A DNA stretch of 39,872 nt from Chara braunii (GCA_003427395.1 BFEA01000422.1:1095477-1135348), one strand, 5' to 3'. Shown: positions 27,267 to 39,606, numbered from the stretch's first letter. Program-made: numbers and translations. Notes: a model not told the origin generated them from the sequence alone.

Positions 27267-29489
27267 ATGGAATCGAATACGATGGGAGTAACTCAAGATA
27301 CAGGTGAGTATCGAACAGGTGCGGATCGCTCCTCACCTTATCGAGTTATTTGAGAACTTAAGGAACGCATCCGACAGAATTTACCTTTGAGGTGAATAGA
27401 GCAGTATGATGATGGAGAGCCAGGGGTGATGGAAGCACCGGCTACAATAAGTCTGGACCGGTTAGTGTTTCTTATGCACGAGAAAAGTAAAACCGAGCCG
27501 CCGAGTTGCGGGCTGGTCAAAAATGACAAGTATTATCTTGATCTCTTACGCGAAGAATTGAGAGATGACCGCGAGCAGAAAGAGATGAGAGATGAACGGT
27601 AGAGAGAGGACTAGAGAGATCGATACAATAGAGATAGAGATCGACATTATCAAAATTGGATGTCAGCTATGACTCCTCCAAGAATGTTTTTAAGACCAGG
27701 AGATGGGAGAGTCTTATAGTCTTTCTGATAACAGAAGGGGTAAATATATAATTTCATACCTAAGATCTTCATCCTCATGTTTTTATAGAATATGGTATCT
27801 CGGAGTATTTTGACAAGTGAGAGTTTCATGGCTATGGGAGCCGATGGTCAGAGGATGAGATTATAGATGACTTCACTTTTAACTATGATTCGAATATTGT
27901 AAGCGAAGTTAAAAGTGAGAAACATAGAAATCGACGGTGAAAGACTTATAGGGAAAACTTGTACCAATGCTTTAAAGATAAAGATATTAGGTATATCGTT
28001 AATGGCATTAATTCATGAATCAAGGGTGAAGATGAGAGTGTTCTAATTTTTTTGGGCGACGGTTTGAGAAGATGTCGAGGGCATTAATGGCGAAGGGCAA
28101 GTTGTTTTAGGTGCAGAGATGCACTATATTTATTAACCGATTACCCAGAGGCAAACAAAATGGCACTCTGCAGGATCTGTCACGTGATGAACTTCAACTC
28201 TCCACGGTTATGAAACTTATTTTCAAAGTAGATAATAATAACTATAAGGATCTAGTATTGAGCGAGTTACGATACTTGCAGGGAACTTCGTGTGGTTCGG
28301 TGGTAGAGAAATATCTTGATATAAACCCTGAGCATCTTGACAGTTTTCTTTCGATGAGCCTAGAGCAGGATCAAATCCCAAGAGCGACCCTATCGAGAGA
28401 TTGATTGAGGTGGTTAAAAACCTAGTTCAAGAAGTATCGAAGATGAAGGCAAAGACGGAGATGGTAGGATGTCGAGTGAAAGATACTCTTTCTCCATACT
28501 CGTTGAGATGCGATAGGTGAAATCCCGAGCCTCGGAGAGATATTGAGGACTAAAATCCTCGAACGCTCACTGATTATTGGATGAGGGAACAACAGGATCT
28601 TTCCAGGCAAGACCGATAGTATGGAGATAGACGAGAGTTGTTCGTCCGATATCGGAAGGATTACATAAGAGGTAGAGACGATGATCGTCGCCGACACGGC
28701 CATATCTATATTTGTCCTTAGAGTCCTTGTCACGATCGTGGATGATGATTTCGGCAGTCTCACTATCCTTAAGGAGGGATGAGTATCCTAGGAGTCTCGG
28801 TCGATATGACGGGAGATGCGTGAGTTATGACGAGAGCGGCCATCGTGATGATTCCCGAGGTAGAGACCGTCGTGATGATTGAAGAGAAAGGGATCGGCCC
28901 GATGATTTAGCGGGTAGGAACGAAAGAGATTCTAAAACATCTAGTGACAGAGTGAGTCAGGACGCTCGAGCCCCAAGCAGCCAGGGAGTCAGACGCGCGG
29001 AGGACAGACCTCCCACTCCACGTAACACTTGCGTGTACCGTCGAGCTGACACATGTCAAAATGGATTGCCCTGACCTTAGGAAGGCTATAAACGACGAAA
29101 TCGTGATACTTGACGAACGAAAATTCGTCAAGTGGGCTGATGACATGGGTGATGTTTTCATGTTCCCATCGATGAAAAAAAATATGGAGACTAAACGGAT
29201 GCATGACAACAAAGAGAAGGAGCCGATGAGAGGACATAGCGTTAGGATTATCTTGGAGTCAGATGATGGTACTGCTATGACACCTATTCGAGTGGTCGCG
29301 ACTAGGTCGTCGCGAGGGATTACTTCCAAAAAGACTGACCCAAAAATGGTCGTGATCAATAAGAAAGAAAACAAGGAAGAAGAAGGGGTTTTATCTCTGC
29401 AAAATAGGGGTCAAAAGAAGTTCGTGATGAGGAGTTTCCTGGATGAGATAGATATTGCAGAGCCACTGGACGAACATTTAAGCAGTTGA
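27267..29489 (+). pseudogene. gag: Gag with degenerate zinc knuckle, element 2
   Basis: From ATG 27267 the frame is protein-like to 27719 (MESNTMGVTQDTGEYRTGAD, SLDRLVFLMHEKSK, LLREELRDDREQKEMRDER) with several internal stops. Later pieces lie in other frames: capsid-like fragments near 27790-28400, an Arg-rich part near 28600-28900, then a zinc knuckle near 29030-29065. There the pattern C-V-Y-R…H-V-K-M-D-C-P keeps three ligands; the second Cys is Arg and one base is inserted. The piece 29061-29489 continues open (DCPDLRKAINDEIVILDERK…) and matches the region between knuckle and protease of element 1. Confidence 0.6.
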
Positions 29490-29604
29490 TAGTGTTCCAT
29501 GTTGGAATATTTGGTTGTATCCAAGGCCGCACGTGACGAGTTGTTGGGTTTGGTCAAGAAGACTCGCATATCTATGGTAGAGGAGAGTTTTTTTATCGCT
29601 TGAG

Positions 29605-30306
29605 TTGGGACAAATTACTACCTTCAGTGCAAGAGCATACACGGCTGACTTGATGATCAGAGAGGATTCCCCATGGACCGGTTTTACATTATCGGCAGCT
29701 ACTGTCGAAATTATCATAAACGAAGATGTGGTCCTTCATAGAGTAGTTGATAATGGTTGTGTGGTGATCATCATCGACGAGAAACTTGCAGAACAATTGG
29801 ATCTTGACCTAGATAAATCGATCCGGTTTGAGATAAAGACGGCAGACAAGACAAACCAAGACGTGGTAGGAGTCTGTCATGACGTGACCATTCAGGTAGA
29901 ATGGGTTAAAACCTTTTTGTCGATATTCGCCGTCAAGGATTGCAGATCTAGTATCCTACTAGGGCGATGTTGGTTGAGCAGCGTACACGGAGTTATTATG
30001 GAATTGCCTTACGAAAGCCATATAGTATCTATTAAGCGTCTTGATGGTGTCTACATTATCTTTGAGACTGTTGGTGTGAAGGACCCAAGGAACAAGGTTG
30101 TCTTATCAGGAGGAGGCAAGGCAAGGGATAAGTTTAGTAATCGGTGTCTTCAATTATCCTAAAAGCGATATACGCCTCTACTCACTTGAGAAAAAGGCAG
30201 ACTTGTTGAAGTGAAAGACTTTGGGGACAGGTTTGAGGTGGACGGGATGTCATATCCCAATAATATAGACGAAGAGTTTGGTAACGTTATTTCAATGTTT
30301 TTTTTA
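29605..30306 (+). pseudogene. aspartic protease and spacer, element 2
   Basis: Open 29605-30162 (185 residues from a TTG; the true start is upstream). The active-site block is VVDNGCVVIIID with Asp49 (DNG in place of DSG/DTG), followed by LAEQLDLDLDKS and the second signature SSILLGRCWLSSVHG. After TAA 30160-30162 the same frame continues to the slippery heptamer at 30300-30306. Protease thus lies in the 0-frame and RT in -1, as in element 1. Confidence 0.7.
30300..30306 (+). promoter_or_regulatory. candidate -1 frameshift site U-UUU-UUA, element 2
   Basis: In the protease frame the codons are TTT-TTT-TTA. Slipping back one base gives AAG-GGT-AAA and a basic stretch (KGKPPYRGPPKRHKRVAKK) that matches the start of the RT frame in element 1 (RKIVTGSKRRYKRKGVKK). 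The T run is eight long here and seven in element 1, yet heptamer and frame relation are the same. Confidence 0.6.
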
Positions 30307-31507
30307 AGGGTAAACCCCCATATAGGGGACCACCTAAAAGACACAAACGAGTTGCGAAGAAAGTCAAACCAGCGGCAAGAAGTTGTGAGTGATCTACTCA
30401 AAAAAGGATATCTAGAAAATAAATGCTAAGGAAATTAAGCTGAAAAAAAAGGATGAACCGCAACGTCTTAATCCAGAAAGAATAGCAGGAATGGATATTG
30501 GAGATGAAAATTTCACCCCTCAAGAGCGAGAACATGTAATAAAGGTGCTTAAGTCTTATGATAAGGCTATTGCATCCCGCGATGCCCAAAGAGGAAGAAT
30601 CGATTCAAGGTATGTTAAACTAGCAAGGATCTACATGATTCCTCATACGCCTTGGAATGATATTGGATGAAAGTATGCATGGAAAAAGAAGAAGGAAGTG
30701 ATTGTGTTTCTAAAGGAAAAGATAGTTTCACATGTAGCAGAGTCATCAGATAGTGTCTATGCTAACAGGTGGTTCTTCATATGAAAGTCGAACGGGAAGA
30801 TCAGGTGGATTTAAGATCTACGGAAAGTAAACGCAATCACAGTTCTCAATGTTGGGTCGGTTTCTCATGCGGATCTATTAACTGAGGATGCAACAAGTAG
30901 ATCTATCTATTCTGTCTGTGATTTATTATCGGATTATGATGAGATTTCATTAGACCCTAGGGATATGCACCTCATTGAGATGCATACACCACGGGGGTGA
31001 TGGTCGTGTCGATGGGATGGATCAATAGAGTGGTGGTGTTTCAGAGAGCGATGGCAGCAGTCTTGAAATGTTTTATTCCTGACAAGGTAGAAATTTTTCT
31101 ATAGACGATTTTTCAATCAAAGGTCTAATGGAGAAGGATGAAATAGAGGTAGCGTCTGGGGTCAGGTGGTTCATGGAGCATCACTTAAGAGATATCTACG
31201 AGATCCTCGAGCAACTAAACGATGTCAACTTAACGATCAACAGAACAAAAAGTCGATGAGCGGTTTCATCTATAAAGATCATTGGATACATCTTTGATGA
31301 AAACGGTCGGCGAGCGGATCCGGAGATGTTGAAGAAACTCTTAAAATGGTCGTCACCACTGCATAGTACCACTTCGGTTTGTCAATTTGTTGATGTTGTA
31401 CCTATTGGCATACCTTTATCTGCCACTACGTGGAAAAGGCGAAGCCACTAAGATTATTTTTTTGAAAGAGTGAGCAGTTTGTTTGGGGATCTTTGTAGGA
31501 GGTCGCC
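30306..31507 (+). pseudogene. pol: reverse transcriptase, element 2
   Basis: Begins in the -1 frame and shifts again near 30390-30420; the readable frame from about 30430 gives IPHTPWND, then VYANRWFFI, NAITVLNVGSVSHADLL, DLLSDYDEISLDP (motif A) and a GWINRVVVFQRAM motif B. Motif C is FSIDDFSIKGL near 31105-31140, keeping both Asp. Stops include TGA near 30667 and a TGA near 30784 where element 1 has Trp. Several frameshifts. Inactive. Confidence 0.7.
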
Positions 31508-32124
31508 ATGCTTGCTCTTAAGGAGAAGTTAAAAAAAAATGGTCGTGTGTTAGGCATACCTTATTTCGACGATGAGGACAATAGACCATTTATCGTGTCT
31601 ACAGATGTTAGGCCGTGCTCGGTTGGAGGACTACTTTCACAGAAAAATGCCAATGGAAAAGATAGACCCTTACGATTTAAAATTTTACCCTTAACCCCGC
31701 CGAACAGAACTGCATTCAGTTCAAGAAAGAATTGTTGGTCGTGCCACGTTGCTTTGAGACTCTTAGACATTACATATATGAGAGGTGGTTCATACTTCAC
31801 GTAGATCATATTGTTGTTATTTATGTTCTACAGAAGGATTTCAGTTCGACTGATCCCACTATAGCTCATTGGCTAATTAGGATTCGTCTCTTCGATTATA
31901 CCGTTGAAAGGATCTCAATAAACAAGAATGTGGTCGCTGACGGACTCTCACACATTCCATTGGAGGAGGAGCATCTAATATTTACGGGTGCTCTGACTAT
32001 GGTTGAGGAAAGGCGATCTGTGCAGTTATTGGTTAACCTGTATGAGGAAAATTATCGAGTTATCGACTTGCACCTAGCAGGAGAGGAGCGTGTAGATACT
32101 GGGATAAAAAAACAGGCAACCTAA
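31508..32124 (+). pseudogene. pol: RNase H and linker, element 2
   Basis: Two overlapping open pieces, 31508-31804 and 31732-32124, joined by a frameshift. The first has FIVSTDVRPCSVGGLLSQ, with the catalytic Asp that element 1 has lost. The second has CFETLRHYIYERWFILHVDH and the linker NKNVVADGLSHIPLEEE (element 1 has ANGLSRVEW). Then the frame ends before the integrase zinc finger. Confidence 0.65.
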
Positions 32125-32139
32125 TTTTGTCTTAGATCT

Positions 32140-33420
32140 GGACATCTATTCTGAAAACCTACTGGATCGGGAATGTCTTTGCGAGTCATTTGCGATCTGA
32201 ATGAGAAGCAGTCGATTGTAGCCGGGTTCCATGATGGGGTGGTAGGTGGACATTGAGGATTAAAACGGACATATGAAAAGGTTCGTCAATTATACTGGCA
32301 GAAAGTGATCAATATAAGGACGTCGATGGATATTGTATAACATGTGAGGAGTGTCAGAAGAGGGTTCTTATTAAATTCAAGGAGCCTTTGCACCTGTCCT
32401 ATCCTACTAGACTTTGGGGACAAAGTTCATAGAGACATAGTGAGGATGCGAAAAGAGGTAGGGAATCTGAACTATGTGATGAACATCAGAGACGACTTTA
32501 CGGGATTTGTGGATGGAAAACTCATCAGAATAAAATCAGCTAAGGAAGTAAAAAACTTTGTCTTGGAATATCTGACGCAATATAAATGTGTCGGTAGGAT
32601 CTTCATGGACAGAGGACCAGAGTTCATGTCCTGCAAGGTTCGGAGCGTATTTGTGAGAGGGAGGGCTAGAGTTTCGATAGTACTTGTCTATCGTCCCCAG
32701 ACTAATGCATCTGTTGAGAGAGGGCAACCATCATTTATTGCATAACTGTATAAATGGTGTAGAGGAAAGGATAGTGATTGACCGCAATACTTTAGATATG
32801 CGATATGGGGGGATAATGCCACGGTCTCGACTGGTACTAATTATCCTCCCTATACCTTATGGTTCGGGAGACATTGTCCTTTAGCTATTTCACGTCGATA
32901 ATTTGATAATCATTGATTGGGGCGACAACATGTCGCATGAAAACCTTATAGTTGCTTGAACAGGACAAATAGTGTACGAACTAGAGGATGATCTGATGAC
33001 GACAGTGGATCCATTCGCAGTAGAAAGACAAAAAAAGAAAAGGAAATGGGATAACGATGTTAGAGTAAGGAAGGAAAGGATAGGTGTAGGTAATATAGCC
33101 CTCTTATATGACTCAATGTTGGAAAAAACATGGTCAGGGAAGTTAGCGAATCGATGGATGAATCTTTACCGTGTGCGAGGCGCTAGACAAGGGTTAGGCT
33201 AAAGTTCTTTAGGTCGCGACGACCTTCCGTCCTTACACCATCGCTATTAGACCCTAAAGGAAAGAGAAAGGCCAAGATGATGGATGAGTCATCATCAACA
33301 CGGTTCGAGATAGGAGGGAGTTCAAAGACAAGAAAGAGGCTTGTGACTAGGAAAGTAAAGGGATTGGTACTAGGGAAGAAAAAGAAATGGTTGTTCATTC
33401 CTAGGAGATCTCGACGTTGA
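32140..33420 (+). pseudogene. pol: integrase with basic C-terminal tail, element 2
   Basis: Zinc-finger remnants near 32225-32365 (GFHDGVVGGH, CEECQKR). The core, in 32344-32745, keeps the full triad: Asp31 (KVHRDIVRM), Asp89 (FMDRGPEF) and Glu125 (NASVERG), the last two 35 residues apart. The C-terminal part 32972-33202 contains VGNIALLYDSMLEKTWSG and RWMNLYRV. After a frameshift near 33190 the frame 33202-33420 continues KFFRSRRPSVL and ends in a strongly basic KKKKWLFIPRRSRR tail, possibly a nuclear-targeting or chromatin-binding tail. Confidence 0.7.
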
Positions 33421-33695
33421 GTCCGTATAAGACATGAGTTCACACTGCGACTGTTTTTATCACAACAGAATCCACGTTTAAAAAATATTTTTCATACGTA
33501 ACCCAAACAATCAGGGTGCAAGACCTATGGTCGATATCCTCTTAGTCATAGGATCTTCACACGAGAGTGTTAAGGAAGGACGGCCAAGCGTCGACGTGGA
33601 CGACATATACGGTCCATCTCTTTCAGACTTGTGTGTATTCTATCGGCATGTATATGAAAGTCTCAACGTGGTCGTCGATAAGAGATCCGGGCTGC

Positions 33696-36600
33696 TGTTG
33701 GAAGGTCAAAGTCAGTCGGTCACCCAAAATATGGACAACTAGTTTCTAAAACGATTAGTGAGGAACATTTTGAGGTATTTTTCTGCCAGACGCGTTGAGA
33801 GAAATTAGGGTGTCAAACTTGAACCCTGATTTCTCTTCGATCACTTACGAATACAAACCTTTGGAATTTACAAAATAAGCAACGCTATTTTCTTAATCAT
33901 GACGTCACTGTTTCATGCCCATCTCATGCTTGTTCCTGTACCGACTGACCGTTGCCCTGAAACACACGCTTGAACTTTCGCTTAAGATTTTCTACCATAA
34001 TCCGGTAGTGCAAACCAAGACCCTATATTTATCTAATTTAATTTTAAATTGAAAAATAAGAGGTAAAATTAAAAATGCTAAAAACAATAAAAATAAATGA
34101 TTATTTTATTATTTAACATTTTCTATCCAATTATGCCTTTGCTGATTTTATTGAGATTATACCTAGTTATTACCCTTGTTATAACCCATGAGTCATTAAG
34201 TGTTCAATGCCCATAATTTACAGCATTCGCATGGCTTGCTACTTGTCAAACAGACTGAGGCTTAAGGTGTTGAGTGCGAGCAACAAGGTGATATTTTTGC
34301 TATGTCACAAACAATGTTGTTTATGTGAAAGAGGTGTCTTCGTTGTGACTCGATGGACCTTCTGATGGCACTGGGTTTGATTATCCAAATTGGTGCGATA
34401 ACACTCGGTCATTGAGTGGTATTTACTCCAACACAATTGTGATACAAATTCTCGTTACATCGGCGGTTAGACCAGCGGTACTGGTCTCTAATTACGGCAG
34501 CCTGTTACGACGGTTAATTGGGTCCGGTATGGGACCGATACGGTCGCTCGTTCGATACTGGTACGGTTCATTGCAGTTCGATGCTATTATTTTTCGGTAT
34601 GGTCATTTGTTCGGTACTGGTGCGGTTCACTTCGGGCATTGGTTAAGGACTATCGGGCCTCAACCCTCAATTCCAATGAATCTGCTGCCGCTGGTGGAAA
34701 ATATCCCAGGCATTTTACCTTGATATTGTTGGTACGAATGGTGCGCTCCGTTTCAAGCTTAGTGCTAGTGGCTCGAGGTTGGACGATTCACTGGTAATTG
34801 AGCTAGAGACCGCCCACGTAAATATAGAGGAGGACCAAAGAGACAAGTAATTTGGAACGGGGGAACTAAGCAGGCAAAGGCACCTAGTGTCCGCAGACCA
34901 GAGACAGGACTACAGACCAGGAGTCGGCAATGTTTGGAGCTAGCGTATTTCGTACCCGTTCATATGAGACCTCTGGATGCAGTAAGCGTTGCTCCCATGG
35001 GCAGTGATCAGGGAGCAAGAGGTGAGTGACGAGGGAAATAGTAAGAGAGAGAGAGAGAGAAAGACAGCAGGGTCAGAGCACGCGACAGTGTGAATGTGTG
35101 AGCCTGAAACATAGAGAGAGAGGGAGAAAGAGCTATTATTTTCCGTAATTTCATGTTCCGGCATGATGTAATGTCGTTGATCGCGCTCTGATACATTCAA
35201 GAACGATCCAGCCAACCACCTGGCGAGGTAGGAGTGATGGTGCAGACAAGTGAAGAAGGGAGGAAGAGATAGAGTAGAAGAGATAGTAAGAGTGAGATCA
35301 AGATGCATGAGAGGTTGTGAGATAGAAATAGGGGGAAAGAGTGTGGAACAATGTGTTTGAGCGAGCGGGAATGGAACTGTGATCGTGCGCCAGAGTGTGG
35401 GGGGAAAGTAAGCGAGGCAAGTGAGAGAGAGAGAGAGAGTAAGACAAATGTGAGTTGACTCGAACAAAGAGATGAACTAAGGGCGAACGCATTTAAGCAA
35501 GTCAAATTGCGGCGCAACAACCATGGACGCCAAAGAGCATGCAGGGTTCTAAAGGGGAGGGGCTTGATTCATTGGGTGAGAGAGAGAGGAGACTACGTGA
35601 GGGAAGTATTGTTTGTGCATGAGGCAGAAAGGAAGAGAGGTAATGAAGAGTGGGAGAGTGATTGCTTAGGAGTGGGACTAGGGAAATGAGCCATAGAGCA
35701 CGAGTACGAGCTGAAAATCGTCAGGGAAAGAGAGAAAGGGAATGCCAAAAAGAGAGAGAAGAAGAGTGGGTCGGGATATAACTGTGAGGTAACGATCTGT
35801 AGGACGGGTCAGGCAACTGATCGTTGTTTACTCTCATATTCACAATTATTACTTTCAATCTCTGATTCACGTGCGAACTGAGAGGAAAGTGTTGCGGGCA
35901 CGGGCGTTCCAAGTGTTTGTTCTTGAAAGAGGTGTGCACGATCGTTGCCTATGTCAAAATCTCGTCATCTAAATTTTTATCTTACCTCCAATTGCATCTT
36001 GCTCACTAAAGTGGTCGGGTATGACAACGTCTAGGCGCACGCAGGTAGTGTGGAGTGAGAGGCTTGATGCTGAGCAAAAGTAAGGAGGAAGATTGAAGAT
36101 AAAAATGATAAGTATACTGCTACCAGAACTTTAGTGAAGAGTAGCGGATGTGCAGATAATCACATTCAATGGAAAAAAAATTTGTGCATAAATGTGTATG
36201 CACCAGTAGCTATAGAATGTTTGCGCAAGTTGGTAATTGTGAGTTGACCCAATAGCGTGCGTAAGGGAGAGTCTCAAGGCAGAGAGAGAGTGCGCATGTA
36301 GAGAGAGAGTGTGAAGGCAAAGAGAGAGAGAGTGCGCAAACAAAAAAAGAATGTGTGCCCCTGGTTGAGGGAGGTACTATGCGAGAAAGAGACAGTATGG
36401 GGGATAAGACTAGAGAGAGAAATGGGCATATCATCAGAAGAGACCATGAGGTCATCAGAGAAGAATTTGAGGTCATCAGAAAGGAGTATGAGGCTAAGCC
36501 TTTGAGGCGGGAAAAATCTTTGTTTGGCTACTGTCTTTGCGTGGAGCTTTGAGGCAGGGTTCGATTGGGGGACATAACTCCGGGGTTGAAGGGTTAACTA

Positions 36601-37389
36601 ACGATTAGACTCCTTCGTACGAAGGCGGACTTGAAGCCAAGCAAAGTGACCGAATGGATCTTCGTTTCCTGAATGAGTGAATATAATGTCATTTCATCTC
36701 TCGCACGTGATCTTTGGATCTGCACAGTAATTGTTATGCCCCCGTGAAATTCCAGCAGCGTGATGAGATTGCCAATGAACTTGGACCATTGATTGTAATC
36801 AAGGGACCCGCTTACCCTATCGATCATGAGTCAGACTGTAAGCGGGACTATTAAGTGTAAGTTGTGTTTGTTCACAAGGCAATCGGTGTCAGTGACCAAC
36901 CCATAACACTTGCTAAAGTTTCTACCTTCCTACCGAATGGATCTATGTTGGTGATTAAAGGTTAGACACATTCCTCTGCAATTTTTTCAGACAAACTCCT
37001 GAAGTGATATACCCGACTCTTAGAGGATGATGAAATTCAACTAGTGGCCTCTAAATCACAGTTCAGTCAAACATATACTACTATGTTCTGAAATCCAATC
37101 ATTAACGTTGATTGTGTGCGTTTTACTAGGTACAGTCATATACCAACAAAAAGGAAACATCAAAGTGTTACAATTGTCAGGGTGTGGAAACAAGAGCATA
37201 CAACATAGGTGAGTCTAAAGTAAATGTCTAACATAACTATTTATTTCATTGTTTACAAATTGACATTTCGCTACTTATGTTTAAGTGAAAAGTTGATTTG
37301 AGGACCTTCGAAGCGGGCGCAGTGGGTGACATACCCTATTGCTTTTAGGTTTCGTGGCGAACAGACACTCCTCCCCGGGTTTCCTCACA
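33696..37389 (+). repeat. 3' LTR of element 2 (3.7 kb)
   Basis: Starts TGTTGGAAGGTCAAAGTCAG, matching TGTCGGGGGGCCAAAGTCAT at 19861, and ends CCTCACA. It follows the 5' LTR in order to the end, minus the 638-bp segment. No clear polypurine tract precedes 33696 (the best is AAGAGATCCGGG), which leaves the start a little uncertain. Confidence 0.75.
36355..36552 (+). other. conserved open frame in element 2 LTR, 3' copy
   Basis: Sixty-five codons homologous in frame to 22194-22505 (HIIRRDHEVIREEFEVIRKE, then AKPLRREKSLFGYCLC) with the same TTTTGAGGC/CTTTGAGGC stop. See the 5' copy for interpretation. Confidence 0.3.
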
Positions 37390-37423
37390 ACGTGATGACC
37401 TGTATTCAGTTTTTGTCATTTGC

Positions 37424-37505
37424 GTGATATCAATGACCAAAGTGGTAAAACCCTATGTCCATAAGCTATCGAAGTACAAGTGTAGGTTCAAATCTTGTAT
37501 CCCAC
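37424..37505 (+). other. degenerate tRNA-like / SINE head-like sequence
   Basis: Just right of element 2. An A-box-like TGACCAAAGTGG (37434-37445) and a B-box-like GGTTCAAATC (37485-37494) are spaced as in a tRNA gene. GTGATAT (37424-37430) pairs with ATCCCAC (37499-37505) at five of seven positions. The T-arm can form with wobble pairs. No clear anticodon arm, so it is not called as a functional tRNA. Confidence 0.35.
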
Positions 37506-38160
37506 ACAATAGAACTTCACTTTTATTTGAATAAGATGTCAATTATCGGTTCAAATATTGGAGGGGTCACCCAGGGTTTTCGTGTCATTAAAGGTGTAGG
37601 TTGCAAATCTCGTACCGACTTAACTCAATGTTATGATTTATAACACGATTGTCTCCAAAGGCTCGACAGTAGCGAATCTTTACTTATGGTAAGACAAAAC
37701 GTTTCTCAACAAATAAACATTGCAACCAATATGTTTATTCATTAATATTTATTTAGGTAAATACGATTTTAATTTTTATTATAATAAATAATTAAAAAAA
37801 AATACAAAGATTGAGCCTCCTAAACTTTTTTTTTTCCCTCGACCCTATGCAATTCAAGTATGATAGCTTAATAAATATTTATTGTGTTGTCGTACGCTTG
37901 CAAAACTTATAAACAAAACCAAATAAAAAATAATTAAACTAAAAACGTTGCAACAATTGTTTTTACCAACTCATAACAATATCATATGTTTGGTTATACC
38001 TCAATATATTATGCAAAACTTCATTGTCCACCACGCCAAATAAAGGCACGACCATGTTTACTCGCATATGGTTGTCTAAAAGTCAAATCATTATAATATG
38101 GGATACCCCGTATCCGCCGTTAGGTATCTTGAATGACTGTAACAATCGTGAATATATTTA
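37506..38160. other. AT-rich flank with a second B-box-like site, no gene
   Basis: Near 37590-37615 GTGTAGGTTGCAAATCTCGTACC repeats the B-box region of the previous feature (GTGTAGGTTCAAATCTTGTATCC), so a second decayed tRNA-like unit may follow. The rest is AT-rich and shows nothing. Confidence 0.4.
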
Positions 38161-38168
38161 CTAGCCGC

Positions 38169-39041
38169 CAGGGTTACCGGCGTCCGGGACAGGCCGAATG
38201 CCCGAACCCGAACACCCGAACGTACGGGACCCCTTCGGGAGGCGTTCCGCCGTTCGGGCCGAACGCGGACCAAAAAAAAAAAAAAAAAAAAAAAAAATCA
38301 AAAAATTCCGAAAAAAAACTATGTTATGGAGAACCATAAACTAAATAACATTTGCCTGGGCACTACATCCCAATTCTTTACCAAAGTTGAATTAAAAATC
38401 CAATACAGAAAATAAACACTATGATAAAATTTCATAAAAAAATAAAAAAATAAAAAAAGAATTAAAATGAGTGAGTGTGCTAGCACCTTTTCGACACCTA
38501 ATCTTTGTGGATTTTTAATTATTTTTTGGCATTGACAAATGCCCTGAAAATTTACAGATATGTAGTTTTTATAATCAATAACTCATTAAAAAAAATTCAA
38601 AAAAACATAAAATTTTTTAGGCCCCGAAATAAAGTGAAAACAAAAAGTTAAAAGTGAAAAAAAACAAAATAGTGAGTGGGGGAGCACGTTTTGACACCCC
38701 CATCTTTGACGATTTTTAATGTTTTTTTNGTGAAAACAAAAAGTTAAAAGTGAAAAAAAACAAAATAGTGAGTGGGGGAGCACGTTTTGACACCCCCATC
38801 TTTGACGATTTTTAATGTTTTTTTTGGCTCAGCGGAATGACTTCAAAATTTACAGGCGTGTAGGTTACATCATAGATAACTCACAAAAAAAAATTCAAAA
38901 ATAAAAACGTATGTTTAGGCCCCGAAATATGTTTTGGCGGGGGCTGAACCTGGAGGTGTTCGGCCCCCGAATGGGACCCCGAACGCCCGAACGTTCGGGG
39001 GCCAGCCCGGGGGCCCCGGAACGTTCGGTCAGGTAACCCTG
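38169..39041 (+). mobile_element. hAT-like non-autonomous element, family A copy 2
   Basis: 873 bp with perfect 10-bp terminal inverted repeats CAGGGTTACC / GGTAACCCTG and a perfect 8-bp target duplication CTAGCCGC (38161-38168, 39042-39049). Ends start CAGGG, as in many hAT transposons. It lacks the 14-bp expansion of copy 1 and contains the duplicated 95-bp block below. No transposase frame; it would need one in trans. Confidence 0.9.
38634..38824. repeat. 95-bp identical duplication around a single N (probable assembly artefact)
   Basis: 38634-38728 and 38730-38824 are the same apart from T-run length, separated by one N at 38729. Family A copy 1 has this block once. The pattern suggests two contig ends that overlap but were joined without merging. 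Confidence 0.85.
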
Positions 39042-39049
39042 CTAGCCGC

Positions 39050-39600
39050 AATATTTTTTAAAAATATCGACATGTTCAAATTCAACTTTCATGACTTTGA
39101 AACACTGCATAATATTTCATTGAGTTATGTCATAGCTTAAATTGTCATCAACGATTAATTGAAATTTCTATCAATCATACATTACTGTATTATTTACGTC
39201 AGCATTCTTGGTTAAAAAAAAAATTCTTCCGATATTGAAATGTTTTTGGACTTTATATCTTAGCAAAAATCTTATTCTTTAATATAATAGTGCCCTCATG
39301 TCACTAACAAGCTAGACATAAATAAATTATGACAGATTTTGTACTCATTTAAGTTTGTTATCGATATTTTTCCAAATATATTCGAAATTTGTCTATCATT
39401 AAAAATATAAAACAAATATCATTGTAAATGTTTGTACTACAATACTATGAATAATAATAATAATAATAATTTGGAGGCCATAATTGTCCAGACTGTCACA
39501 ATAAGTAACTTTGGAAGTGGGGATTACAGCAAAACAAAAAAGGTTCACAGTAAATAAAAAAAAGGTTCACACACACTGCCTCAGTATTTCACGTGCGAAT
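39050..39600. other. AT-rich sequence, no gene
   Basis: No ORF of note; an (AAT)n run lies at 39450-39471. Confidence 0.6.
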
Positions 39601-39606
39601 AACATT

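Larger units (their letters stand above)
19861..37389 (+). mobile_element. element 2: degenerate Ty3/gypsy LTR retrotransposon, about 17.5 kb
   Basis: Two homologous ends (19861-23962 and 33696-37389) begin TGT(C/T)GG and end CCTCA(T/C)A. They enclose decayed gag, protease, RT, RNase H and integrase in that order on the + strand. The four bases ACGT flank both sides (19857-19860 and 37390-37393), a plausible short target duplication. The LTRs differ by roughly 15% where I compared them, so this insertion is older than element 1. At least four small DNA transposons sit in its leader. Confidence 0.8.

Noticed and set aside
37424-37505. Functional tRNA gene
   Set aside because: Acceptor stem has mismatches, the T-arm depends on wobble pairs and no anticodon arm can be drawn with confidence.
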